Made by a program: the position numbers and the translations under genes. Of a stretch of DNA of 10,324 nt, positions 1 through 7,118 are shown piece by piece (position 1 is the stretch's first letter; each line of letters starts with the position of its first letter). The stretch covers positions 1 through 10,324 of the forward strand of contig JAPSGP010000073.1 in NCBI GenBank assembly GCA_031177445.1, given 5' to 3'. The notes under the pieces were generated by a model. The model ran no database searches and was not told the origin of the DNA. It saw only the letters and a list, made by a program, of their open reading frames with translations. The DNA comes from Acidimicrobiia bacterium (GTDB lineage Bacteria; Actinomycetota; Acidimicrobiia; IMCC26256; JACDBD01).

Positions 1-515
1 ACGTCCAGTTCCTTTCCGGCGTCGGCAACCCGATCGGGGTGAAGCTGGGGCCGGAGGCGACCGCCGGGGACGTGATCGGCCTGTGCGAGCGCCTCAACCC
101 GCGGCGAGTGCCGGGGCGGCTGGTCCTCTACAGCCGCATGGGCGCCGAACGGGTCGACGACGTCCTGCCGCCGCTGCTGCGGGCGGTGCGCATGTCGGGC
201 CACCCGGTCGTGTGGGCGTGCGACCCGATGCACGGGAACACGTTCGTGCACGCCAGCGGTTACAAGACCAGGAGATTCGACGACGTGATGCGCGAGCTGC
301 GCGGGTTCTTCTCCGCCTGCGAGACCGCGGACGTCTGGCCGGGCGGCGTCCACGTCGAGCTGACGGGCGACAACGTCACCGAATGCCTCGGCGGGACCGA
401 GGAGGTCCTGGACGAGGCGCTCTCCGAGCGGTACGAGACGATGTGCGACCCGCGCCTGAACGCGCGGCAGTCGCTCGACCTGGCGTTCCAGGTGGCGGAG
501 CTGCTGCGCAACTAG
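1..515 (+). CDS. 3-deoxy-7-phosphoheptulonate (DAHP) synthase, class II, C-terminal part
   Basis: This is the 3' end of a gene whose start lies outside the window; reading in frame from base 3 gives 170 residues before TAG. Class II DAHP synthases (about 450-470 residues) condense phosphoenolpyruvate with erythrose 4-phosphate, the first step of the shikimate pathway, in the cytoplasm. The fragment shows hallmark stretches of the family: NPIGVKLGP, SRMG, CDPMHGNT, HVELTGDNVTECLGG and CDPRLN. The His of DPMHGNT, the Glu of HVELTG and the Asp of CDPRLN are spaced 42 and 30 residues apart. This is the same spacing as the metal ligands H369, E411 and D441 of the Mycobacterium tuberculosis enzyme as I recall them, so the metal site looks intact. 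The N-terminal half, including the metal-binding Cys and regulatory segments, cannot be judged. The family call is secure; the paralogue name (aroG, aroF or aroH) is not. Confidence 0.95.
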   Translation, partial: VQFLSGVGNPIGVKLGPEATAGDVIGLCERLNPRRVPGRLVLYSRMGAERVDDVLPPLLRAVRMSGHPVVWACDPMHGNTFVHASGYKTRRFDDVMRELRGFFSACETADVWPGGVHVELTGDNVTECLGGTEEVLDEALSERYETMCDPRLNARQSLDLAFQVAELLRN

Positions 516-537
516 GACCGGTCGGCACGGGGCCCCC

Positions 538-568
538 GCGGCAACGGCGGCTTTGCCGACGTTGCCGC
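538..568 (+). terminator. strong GC-rich hairpin between the DAHP synthase gene and kgd
   Basis: Starting 23 bases after the DAHP synthase stop, a 9-bp stem (GCGGCAACG pairing with CGTTGCCGC) is followed by one G-A mismatch, then a further 4-bp stem (CGGC/GCCG) closed by a TTT loop. No T-run follows, so it is not a classical intrinsic terminator. It could still stop or pause RNA polymerase, stabilise the upstream mRNA 3' end, or act in the kgd leader. The pairing is read directly from the sequence; the role is inference. Confidence 0.45.
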
Positions 569-607
569 AGGAGCCCGAGCCTGCGAGGGTGACCGAGGAG
601 GAACGAG

Positions 608-613
608 GGAGGG
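608..613 (+). promoter_or_regulatory. Shine-Dalgarno site of kgd
   Basis: GGAGGG lies seven bases before the kgd ATG, within the purine-rich run GAGGGAGGGA. It is a strong ribosome binding site and supports the chosen ATG. The alternative GTG at 589 is in a different frame. The contrast with the divergent genes further right, which lack any leader, is notable. Confidence 0.8.
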
Positions 614-620
614 ACCAGCC

Positions 621-3600
621 ATGGCGGGCAACGGCTTCGAGGACCTGGGGCCGAACGCGGGTCTGGCCGAGGAGATGTACCGCCGGTACCTCGAGAACCC
701 GCAGGCGGTCGACAGCGGATGGCGCGAGTTCTTCGCTCGGCGGGAAGGACAGCCGCCGGCAGCGTTGACCGCGCCTCCGGCCGTCACGCAACCGTCGAAC
801 CCCGCGCCCCCGACCCAGGCGCCGGCTCCCGCCCCTTCTCCACCGCCAACCGCGCGGTCAGCGGCGGCGCCTGAGGCTCCTCCCTCGACTCCACCGGCGC
901 CGGCCAGCGTCAACGGCGAGCGGCCGGAGCCCATCCGGGGCGCGTCGGCTCGCATCGTCGAGAACATGGAGGCCAGCCTCGGTGTCCCGACCGCGACCTC
1001 GGTCCGCACCGTGCCGGCCAAGTTGCTCGAGATCAACCGGCAGATCCTGAACAACCACCTCGCCCGAAAGGGCCGCGGGGTCAAGGTCAGCTTCACGCAC
1101 CTCATCGCCTTCGCGGTGCTGCGGGCGCTCGAGCACGTGCCGGTGATGAACTCGACCTTCGCCACCGACGACGGCCGGCCCACCGTCGTGCACCACGAGC
1201 ACGTCAACCTGGGCCTCGCGGTCGACCTCGAGCGCAAGGACGGCTCGCGCACGCTACTGGTGCCCAACATCAAGCAGGCCGACACGCTCGGGTTCGACGA
1301 GTTCCACACCGCCTACGAGGAGCTCATTGCCAAGGTGCGCTCGGGCAAGCTCTCGCCCGACGACTTCGCCGGGACGACGGGCTCGATCACGAACCCCGGC
1401 ATGATCGGCACGATGCACTCGGTGCCGCGGCTCATGCCCGGGCAAGGGTTCATCATCGGTGTGGGCGCGATCGGCTTCCCCGCCGAGTACGAAGGGGCCG
1501 ACGAGCACACGATCGCCAAGATCGGCGTGAGCAAGACCATCACGCTCACGAGCACCTACGACCACCGCGTCATCCAGGGCGCGGAGAGCGGGCGCTTCCT
1601 GTCGGTCGTGCACGATCTGCTGCTCGGCGGGAACGAGTTCTATGACGACATCTTCCACAGCGTCGAGGTGCCGTACGAGCCGGCGCGCTGGAGCGTCGAC
1701 GTCAGCCCGCGCGAGGAGGCCTTCGCCGCCACCGACAAGGCGGTGCACGTGCAGCAGCTCATCAACATGTACCGGGTGCGCGGACACCTCATCGCCAACC
1801 TCGACCCGCTCGGACAGCGCGACCCGAAGACGCATCCCGAGCTCGACATCAACCACTACGACCTCACGATCTGGGACCTCGACCGCGAGTTCCCCACCGG
1901 CGGGCTCGCCGGGAATCCGGTGATGAGGCTGCGCGAGATCATGGGCGTGCTCCGCGACGCCTACGCGCGCACGATCGGCGTCGAGTACATGCACATCCAG
2001 GAGCCGGAGCAGAAGGCCTGGATCCAGCAGCACGTCGAAGGCGTCTCGGGCGACATGGCACTCGACGACAAGCGCCGGGTCCTCGAGCGCCTCAACGCGG
2101 CGGAGGCGTTCGAGCGTTTCCTACACACCAAGTACCTCGGCCACAAGCGCTTCAGCCTCGAGGGTGCCGAGACCGTGATCCCCATGCTCGACGCGGTGCT
2201 GTCGGCCGCGGCTGACGACGGGCTGCACGAGGCCGTCCTCGGCATGTCCCATCGGGGCCGGCTCAACGTGCTCGCCAACGTCGTGGGCAAGTCCTACGAG
2301 CAGATCTTCCGCGAGTTCGAGGGCGAGCTCGACCCGATGTCTGCGCAGGGCTCGGGCGACGTGAAGTACCACGTCGGCGCGTCCGGGAAGCACCAGTCGC
2401 CCGATGGCAACGAGATCGTCGTCAGCCTCGCCTCGAACCCGAGCCATCTCGAGGCGGTCGACCCGGTCGTCGAGGGCATGGCGCGCGCCAAGCAGGACCT
2501 GCTCGGCGACGAGTCCGGGTTCGACGTGCTGCCCGTTCTGTTGCACGGTGACGCCGCGTTCGCGGGACAGGGCGTCGTCGCAGAGACGTTCAACCTGTCC
2601 GAGGTCCCGGGCTACGACGTCGGTGGCACCGTGCACCTGGTGATCAACAACCAGGTCGGGTTCACCACGCCACCGGCTTCGGGCCGCTCGACGGTCTACG
2701 CCACCGACGTCGCCAAGATGGTGCAGGCGCCGATCTTCCACGTGAACGGCGACGACCCCGAAGCCGCCGTGCGAGTGATGCGGCTGGCGTTCGCGTTCCG
2801 CCAGGCGTTCCACAAGGACGTCGTCGTCGACCTCATCTGCTACCGCCGCTACGGGCACAACGAGGCCGACGAGCCCGCGTTCACACAACCCCGGATGTAC
2901 GAGCTCATCGGCGATCACGGGTCGCCGCGCACGCTGTACACCGAGCAGCTCGTCCGGCGGGGCGACCTCACCCAGGACGAGGTCGACGAGGCGGCCGCCG
3001 ACTTCCGGGCCCGCCTCGACGCCGCCTTCGCCGAGACCCATCGCAGCGCGCCGCCCGACCCAGATCGCGCGCCGGCGCCGCAGTCGTCGGCCGACCCGGA
3101 AACCCAGATCAGCACCGCCGAGCAGTCGGCGCTCATCGACACGAGCGTCGACAAGGCAACCCTGCGGCGGGTGGTCGACGGTCTGCTGCGGCGGCCCGAG
3201 GGATTCGAGGTGAATCCCAAGCTCGACCGCCTCCTCCAGGCCCACATGGTCGCGTTCGACAAGGACGAGATCGACTGGGCGCTCGCCGAATCGCTCGCGT
3301 TCGGGTCGCTGGTCCTGGAGGGGACGCTGGTGCGGTTGGCGGGACAGGACACGCGGCGCGGCACGTTCAGCCAGCGTCACGACGTGGTCATCTGCTCGGC
3401 GACCGAGAAGGAGTACATCCCGCTCGCGCACCTGAGCGACGAGCAGGCGCCGTTCATGCCCTACGACTCCGTGCTCTCCGAGTACGCCGCCATGGGGTTC
3501 GAGTACGGCTACTCGGTCGCCAACCCCGACGCGCTCGTACTCTGGGAGGCGCAGTTCGGCGACTTCGTCAACGGTGCCCAGATCATTCTCGACCAGTTCG

Positions 3601-4298
3601 TGGTCGCGGCCGAGGACAAATGGGGCCAGCACAGCAGCGTCGGCCTGCTGCTCCCGCACGGCTTCGAGGGCCAGGGGCCGGAGCACTCGAGTGCCCGCAT
3701 GGAGCGTTTCCTCACCTTGTGCGCCGACGACAACCTGCGAGTCGCGTACCCGTCGACAGCAGCGCAGTACTTCCACGTGCTGCGCCGGCAGGCGAACACG
3801 ACCCGCCACGTGCCCCTCGTCTGTTTCACTCCGAAGAAGTACCTCCGGATGCCGCATTCGAAGTCACCAGTGTCAGCCTTCACGAACGGCCACTTCGAGC
3901 TCACGCTCGACGACCGCGGAGAGCTCGACCGTGATGCCGTGCGCCGGGTCATCCTGTGCACCGGCAAGATCGGCCACGAGCTGATGGACGAGCGCGACGA
4001 GCGGCGCGCACCGGCTGCGGTCGTCCGGGTCGAGCAGCTCTATCCCTGGCCCGAGCACGAGATCATCTCCCTGCTCGACTCCTATCCCAACGCGCACGAG
4101 GTGTACTGGGCGCAGGAAGAGCCGGCCAACATGGGTGCCTGGTTCTTCGTGCACGCGCGCCTGCACCGGATCCTGCGGGACCGGGCCGAGCTCCGGCACA
4201 TCGCTCGCGAGGAGAGCGCGAGCCCGGCGTCGGGCAGCGCCACCATCCACGAACGCGAGCAGGCGCAACTCCTCGCGGCTGCGTTCGCAGACCTGTAG
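621..4298 (+). CDS. kgd: multifunctional 2-oxoglutarate dehydrogenase E1 / dihydrolipoyl succinyltransferase-like E2 (Kgd type)
   Basis: This 1225-residue protein has the actinobacterial Kgd architecture; the M. tuberculosis protein is about 1230 residues. It decarboxylates 2-oxoglutarate with thiamine diphosphate and serves as the E1 (and E2 core) of the TCA-cycle 2-oxoglutarate dehydrogenase complex in the cytoplasm. In order: an E1-type N-terminal segment (about residues 1-40), a Pro/Ala-rich linker (about 42-100), an E2 acyltransferase core (about 115-345) with the catalytic DHR signature at 314-316 in TSTYDHRVIQG, then the E1 part (about 370-1225). The E1 part carries MSHRGRLN near 542, HGDAAFAGQG near 642, NNQVGF near 676, the transketolase-like WEAQFGDF near 975, HGFEGQGPEHSS near 1013 and EEPANMGAW near 1166. 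There is no lipoyl domain, as is known for this family, where the lipoyl-bearing E2 is supplied by another protein. The ATG has a good Shine-Dalgarno site. The gene ends directly against the convergent sixA-like gene. Confidence 0.97.
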   Translation: MAGNGFEDLGPNAGLAEEMYRRYLENPQAVDSGWREFFARREGQPPAALTAPPAVTQPSNPAPPTQAPAPAPSPPPTARSAAAPEAPPSTPPAPASVNGERPEPIRGASARIVENMEASLGVPTATSVRTVPAKLLEINRQILNNHLARKGRGVKVSFTHLIAFAVLRALEHVPVMNSTFATDDGRPTVVHHEHVNLGLAVDLERKDGSRTLLVPNIKQADTLGFDEFHTAYEELIAKVRSGKLSPDDFAGTTGSITNPGMIGTMHSVPRLMPGQGFIIGVGAIGFPAEYEGADEHTIAKIGVSKTITLTSTYDHRVIQGAESGRFLSVVHDLLLGGNEFYDDIFHSVEVPYEPARWSVDVSPREEAFAATDKAVHVQQLINMYRVRGHLIANLDPLGQRDPKTHPELDINHYDLTIWDLDREFPTGGLAGNPVMRLREIMGVLRDAYARTIGVEYMHIQEPEQKAWIQQHVEGVSGDMALDDKRRVLERLNAAEAFERFLHTKYLGHKRFSLEGAETVIPMLDAVLSAAADDGLHEAVLGMSHRGRLNVLANVVGKSYEQIFREFEGELDPMSAQGSGDVKYHVGASGKHQSPDGNEIVVSLASNPSHLEAVDPVVEGMARAKQDLLGDESGFDVLPVLLHGDAAFAGQGVVAETFNLSEVPGYDVGGTVHLVINNQVGFTTPPASGRSTVYATDVAKMVQAPIFHVNGDDPEAAVRVMRLAFAFRQAFHKDVVVDLICYRRYGHNEADEPAFTQPRMYELIGDHGSPRTLYTEQLVRRGDLTQDEVDEAAADFRARLDAAFAETHRSAPPDPDRAPAPQSSADPETQISTAEQSALIDTSVDKATLRRVVDGLLRRPEGFEVNPKLDRLLQAHMVAFDKDEIDWALAESLAFGSLVLEGTLVRLAGQDTRRGTFSQRHDVVICSATEKEYIPLAHLSDEQAPFMPYDSVLSEYAAMGFEYGYSVANPDALVLWEAQFGDFVNGAQIILDQFVVAAEDKWGQHSSVGLLLPHGFEGQGPEHSSARMERFLTLCADDNLRVAYPSTAAQYFHVLRRQANTTRHVPLVCFTPKKYLRMPHSKSPVSAFTNGHFELTLDDRGELDRDAVRRVILCTGKIGHELMDERDERRAPAAVVRVEQLYPWPEHEIISLLDSYPNAHEVYWAQEEPANMGAWFFVHARLHRILRDRAELRHIAREESASPASGSATIHEREQAQLLAAAFADL

Positions 4299-4808
4299 TC
4301 ACAAATCCCGTGGCCTGACGACGGAGACGAGTCGGGCGGAGCCGGACGCGAGGTCGGCCCAGCGGCGATCGAGCTCGAGAGTGGCGAGCGCCGCGGTCGG
4401 GAACTTGGCTCGCACGGTATCGAGGTCGTCGCCTTCACCAGCGAGGGCGAGGATCAGGTCCTGCAGGCCGGGGTTGTGGCCGACGACCATGACCGACGCG
4501 ACCGGCACCTCGACGAGTCGGAGCCGGTCGGCGAGCTGCGGCGCCGACGCGCCGTAGAGGTCGTCCTCGACGCTCACCGCTGGGTTGCCGAGCGACGCCA
4601 GCAGCGGTTCGAGGGTGTCGACGGCACGGCGTGCCGACGAGCACAGAACGTGCTCGGGACGCGTGCCGCTGCCGTCCAGGTACTCCGCCATGCGGCGGAG
4701 TGACCGGCGGCCTCGCGGCGCGAGGCCGCGATCGTGATCCGCGACCGGCTCGTCCCAGCTCGACTTGGCGTGGCGCAGGACGTAGAGCGTCCGCGCAGCC
4801 CGGGTCAC
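4299..4808 (-). CDS. SixA-like histidine phosphatase family protein
   Basis: A 169-residue protein of the histidine phosphatase (phosphoglycerate mutase-like) superfamily, close in size to SixA (about 160 residues), a phosphohistidine phosphatase. The phosphate-accepting motif is LRHAKSSW (Arg12, His13). SSARR near 57-61 supplies a second Arg, and VGHNP (His111) gives the second catalytic His. The acidic residues of EDDLYG near 81 fit the proton-donor position. RHAKS in place of RHG is usual for the short bacterial SixA-like group. The GTG start overlaps the TetR stop as GTGA and no Shine-Dalgarno site is visible, so translation is probably coupled to the regulator gene. Its stop codon abuts the kgd stop codon on the opposite strand with no base between them. 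The substrate is not predictable from sequence; a protein phosphohistidine is the family precedent. Confidence 0.88.
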   Translation of the reverse strand: MTRAARTLYVLRHAKSSWDEPVADHDRGLAPRGRRSLRRMAEYLDGSGTRPEHVLCSSARRAVDTLEPLLASLGNPAVSVEDDLYGASAPQLADRLRLVEVPVASVMVVGHNPGLQDLILALAGEGDDLDTVRAKFPTAALATLELDRRWADLASGSARLVSVVRPRDL

Positions 4809-5413
4809 ACGCCGACAGTAAACGCGCGCAGCACCGCGTCGGCGAGGGAGTCAGCAAAGGCGTCGGTCATCGGCTCGCGGCTCACCAGGTACCGGTGGAA
4901 GATCGGCCCCACGATCATGCTGCCCATCAGGTCGATGTCGGTGCCGGCAGGCAGCTCGCCCCGGTCGATCGCACGCTGCAGAGTCTCGCGCATGCGTGCG
5001 CGGCGGTCGGCGATGAACCGCCGGTAGCCCTGGTCGAGCTCGGGGTAGCGCCGGGTCTCGAACACCATCACCGGCATCATCCGCCCGACGGCGGTTCCCT
5101 TCAGCTTCTTCACCATCCCGCGGGCGTAGCCCCGCAGGTCGTCACGAAGGTTGCCGGTGTCGACGTTCACCGCGGACTGCTCCGCGAGACAGCTCGCCGC
5201 CTCGACCACGAGGTCGACCTTGGACGGGTAGCGGCGATAGATGGTCGCCTTGCTGACCCCGGCGCGCGCCGCGACCTCGTCGACGCTCAGCCCCTCGAAC
5301 CCGTGCTCGGAGAAGAGCTCGACCGCGGCGGCGCGGATCGCATCGTCCGCCTCGGGGCTGCGCGGCCGTCCGAGCGTGCGGACGACTGCCTCGGTCTCGA
5401 GATCCGGGGTCAC
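4805..5413 (-). CDS. TetR/AcrR family transcriptional regulator
   Basis: A 202-residue TetR-family repressor, of normal length. The N-terminal DNA-binding domain spans about residues 15-75, starting with GRPRSPEADDAI. Its helix-turn-helix is near 43-62 (VDEVAARAGVSKATIYRRY), followed by the usual PSKVDLV. The C-terminal part (about 85-200) has the look of the TetR_C_11-type ligand/dimerisation domain, with ETRRYPELDQGYRRF and the GPIFHRYLVSREPM stretch. The GTG start overlaps the exporter stop as GTGA, with a GAGGAGG Shine-Dalgarno site 13 bases upstream inside the exporter gene. Lying between a DHA2 exporter and a SixA-like gene, it most likely represses this same operon from the inverted repeat ahead of the exporter and is released by a compound the exporter removes. 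That regulatory circuit is inference; the ligand is unknown. Confidence 0.93.
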   Translation of the reverse strand: MTPDLETEAVVRTLGRPRSPEADDAIRAAAVELFSEHGFEGLSVDEVAARAGVSKATIYRRYPSKVDLVVEAASCLAEQSAVNVDTGNLRDDLRGYARGMVKKLKGTAVGRMMPVMVFETRRYPELDQGYRRFIADRRARMRETLQRAIDRGELPAGTDIDLMGSMIVGPIFHRYLVSREPMTDAFADSLADAVLRAFTVGV

Positions 5414-7008
5414 GGCGATGCCACCGCCTCCTCGAGCTCACCGCGCTCGGCCTCGTATTCGGCTTCGAGCGCCTCGGGCCGGCGCGGCGCATGGGCCGGC
5501 AACCAGAGGAAGGCGACGATCGCGCCCACGAGCGTGGCTGCGGCACCGACGAGCAGGCCGTAGTGCATGCCGTCGACGAACGCCGTGCGGGCGGTGTTCG
5601 CCAGCGCTTCTCCGGCGGGCCCGCCCAGGCGCGTCGCGGTCTCCAGCGCGAACCCCAGCGAATCCTTCACGCTGTCCGCGACCCCTGGTGGGACCGGCTG
5701 CCCGGCGATCGCGTCGTCGACCCTCGACCCGTAGCTCGACGACAGCACGCTGCCGATGATCGCGACGCCGAGCGCACCACCGACCTGGCGCGTCGTGTCG
5801 TTCACCGCCGAGCCGACGCCTGCCTTGGCCAGCGGCAGCGAGCCCATGATCGACTCGGTCGCCGGGGCCATGGTGAGTCCCATGCCGATCGCCATGAGCA
5901 TCAGGCGCCAGAAGATGTTCTCGTAGCCCGTGGTCGCCTCGAGCTGTGTCATCAGGGCCAGGCTCACCGATACGATCGCCAACCCGCTGGCCACCACGAC
6001 CTTTGTCCCGATCCGCTCGACGATCCGGGCGCTCAGCGGAGCCACGATCATCATCGTGAGCGCCATCGGCAACAGCCGGATCCCGGCTTCGAGCGGGCTG
6101 TAGTCGAGCACGAACTGCAGGTACTGGGTGAGCAGGAAGATCGTGCCGAACATGGCGAAGAAGATGAGCGAGATGCCGGCGCTCGCCGCCGTGAACCGTG
6201 GGTTCTTGAAGAAGTTCAGGTCGAGCATCGGGTGCGAGCTGCGCCGCTCCCACAAGAAGAACGCCGCCAGCACCACCGCCGCGATTGCGAACGCGCCCAG
6301 GGTGGTGGAGCTCCCCCACCCGCTGTCCGGCGCCTCGATCAGCGCGTAGACGAGCGTGACCAGCCCGGCGATCGACAGACCGGCGCCGACCAGGTCGAGC
6401 TTGGGCGCGGTGGGGTCCTTGGACGTGGGCATGATGAGCAGGCCCGCGCTCAGCCCGATCACGACAATGGGCACGTTCACGAGGAAGATCGATCCCCAGT
6501 AGAAGTGCTCGAGCAGGAACCCGCCCGTCAGCGGGCCGATGGCCACGGCAAGCCCGGCGACCCCCGCCCAGATGGCGATCGCGCGGCCGCGCTCCTTGCC
6601 TTCGAACACGCTCGTGATGAGCGAGAGTGTGGCCGGCATGATGAAGGCGCCACCGATGCCCATGAGCGCGCGGGTGGCGATGAGCTGGCCGGCGCTGTTG
6701 GCGAGCGCCGAGGCCACTGACCCGATGCCGAAGATCACCATGCCGACCTGGAGCGCGCCCCGTCGACCGAAGCGGTCGCCGAGCGCGCCGGCCGTGAGCA
6801 GCAACCCGGCGAACACCAGCGTGTAGGAGTCGATCATCCACTGGAGCTGGCTGTTCGAGGCGTCGAGCCCACCCTGACTCCGAGGCTTGGCGAGGGTCGG
6901 CACCGCGACGTTCAGGATCGAGTTGTCCAGCACGATGATGAGCAGGCTGAAGCAGAGGACGGCGAGGATCCACCACCGCCGTTCGTGCGCCTTCTCGTCG
7001 ACTCCCAT
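5410..7008 (-). CDS. MFS transporter, DHA2 (EmrB/QacA) drug exporter family, 14 TM
   Basis: A 532-residue inner-membrane proton-driven exporter of the major facilitator superfamily. About 14 hydrophobic segments are visible, the first near residues 12-34 and the last near 482-504, as in DHA2 drug:proton antiporters. Family motifs are present: LDNSILNVAVP (27-37, motif D1), GALGDRFGRRG (74-84, motif A), RALMGIGGAFIMPA (113-126, motif B) and GPLTGGF (158-164, motif C of exporters). The ATG at 7008 was chosen because GGAAAGGG lies just upstream and the first membrane helix follows at once. The frame stays open for another 102 codons upstream, but that stretch is Arg/Gly-rich and crosses the next gene, so it is not coding. 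It is the first gene of a chain with the TetR and SixA-like genes. The substrate cannot be named; a toxic organic compound or secondary metabolite is likely. Confidence 0.94.
   Translation of the reverse strand: MGVDEKAHERRWWILAVLCFSLLIIVLDNSILNVAVPTLAKPRSQGGLDASNSQLQWMIDSYTLVFAGLLLTAGALGDRFGRRGALQVGMVIFGIGSVASALANSAGQLIATRALMGIGGAFIMPATLSLITSVFEGKERGRAIAIWAGVAGLAVAIGPLTGGFLLEHFYWGSIFLVNVPIVVIGLSAGLLIMPTSKDPTAPKLDLVGAGLSIAGLVTLVYALIEAPDSGWGSSTTLGAFAIAAVVLAAFFLWERRSSHPMLDLNFFKNPRFTAASAGISLIFFAMFGTIFLLTQYLQFVLDYSPLEAGIRLLPMALTMMIVAPLSARIVERIGTKVVVASGLAIVSVSLALMTQLEATTGYENIFWRLMLMAIGMGLTMAPATESIMGSLPLAKAGVGSAVNDTTRQVGGALGVAIIGSVLSSSYGSRVDDAIAGQPVPPGVADSVKDSLGFALETATRLGGPAGEALANTARTAFVDGMHYGLLVGAAATLVGAIVAFLWLPAHAPRRPEALEAEYEAERGELEEAVASP
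5427..5433 (-). promoter_or_regulatory. Shine-Dalgarno site of the tetR gene
   Basis: On the minus strand GAGGAGG occurs 13 bases before the GTG start of the regulator, inside the last codons of the exporter gene. The spacing is longer than ideal but the match is strong, which suggests the regulator can be translated by de novo initiation as well as by reinitiation at the GTGA overlap. Confidence 0.5.
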
Positions 7009-7013
7009 GCGGC

Positions 7014-7019
7014 CCTTTC
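7014..7019 (-). promoter_or_regulatory. Shine-Dalgarno site of the MFS exporter
   Basis: GAAAGG, within GGAAAGGG on the minus strand, lies five bases before the exporter ATG. It decides the start against the longer open frame upstream. Confidence 0.6.
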
Positions 7020-7045
7020 CGGCACCCGCCCTTCCGATACCCGGT

Positions 7046-7088
7046 CGTTTCGCAATTCGTCGTTCTATACCCCGCGAATTACGAAACG
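7046..7088. promoter_or_regulatory. inverted repeat, probable TetR operator of the exporter operon
   Basis: CGTTTCGCAATTCG (7046-7059) and CGAATTACGAAACG (7075-7088) are inverted copies matching at 13 of 14 positions, separated by 15 bases. The pair lies in the 110-bp gap upstream of the exporter, in a locally AT-richer stretch, and flanks the putative -10 element. TetR-family repressors typically bind dyads placed in this way. Binding by the TetR protein encoded two genes downstream is inference. A 14-bp stem with a 15-base loop could alternatively act in RNA, for example as the end of the upstream transcript. Confidence 0.6.
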
Positions 7089-7091
7089 CAA
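7064..7091 (-). promoter_or_regulatory. candidate promoter of the exporter-tetR-sixA operon
   Basis: On the minus strand TTGCGT (7091-7086) and TATAGA (7069-7064) are separated by 16 bases, resembling a -35/-10 pair of the main sigma factor. Transcription would begin near 7057 and leave a leader of about 50 bases carrying the exporter ribosome site. The -10 lacks the usually conserved final T, so the call is weak. Its nesting inside the inverted repeat is what makes it plausible. Confidence 0.35.
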
Positions 7092-7118
7092 CCGTGTCGT
7101 ATCGAAAGGTGACGAGTG

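Larger units (their letters stand above)
7032..7107. repeat. extended imperfect dyad around the exporter promoter
   Basis: Outside the 14-bp inverted repeat, two more complementary blocks continue the symmetry. CGGT (7042-7045) matches ACCG (7091-7094), and TTCCGATAC (7032-7040) matches GTATCGAAA (7099-7107) at 8 of 9 positions. The gaps between blocks differ by two to three bases on the two sides, so this is a stretched rather than exact dyad. CGAAA words recur at 7082 and 7103. It could hold several operator half-sites, or the outer matches could be chance. Confidence 0.4.

Noticed and set aside
512..1309. A 265-codon minus-strand frame over the start of kgd
   Set aside because: Antisense to the E2 part of kgd and to the intergenic hairpin. 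It is Ser/Arg/Ala-rich with no family signature and no ribosome site that stands out.
2121..3857. A 578-codon open frame on the minus strand inside kgd
   Set aside because: It lies wholly antisense to the conserved E1 domain. Its product is Arg/Val/Glu/His-rich low-complexity sequence with no recognisable domain. Such long shadow frames are expected in very GC-rich genes.
4631..5563. A 310-codon plus-strand frame over the sixA-like, tetR and exporter genes
   Set aside because: Antisense to three well-supported genes; Arg/His/Ala-rich with no domain.
5438..6976. A 512-codon minus-strand frame alongside the exporter
   Set aside because: A second frame of the same strand with Arg-rich sequence and no membrane helices. 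The true frame shows 14 helices and MFS motifs.
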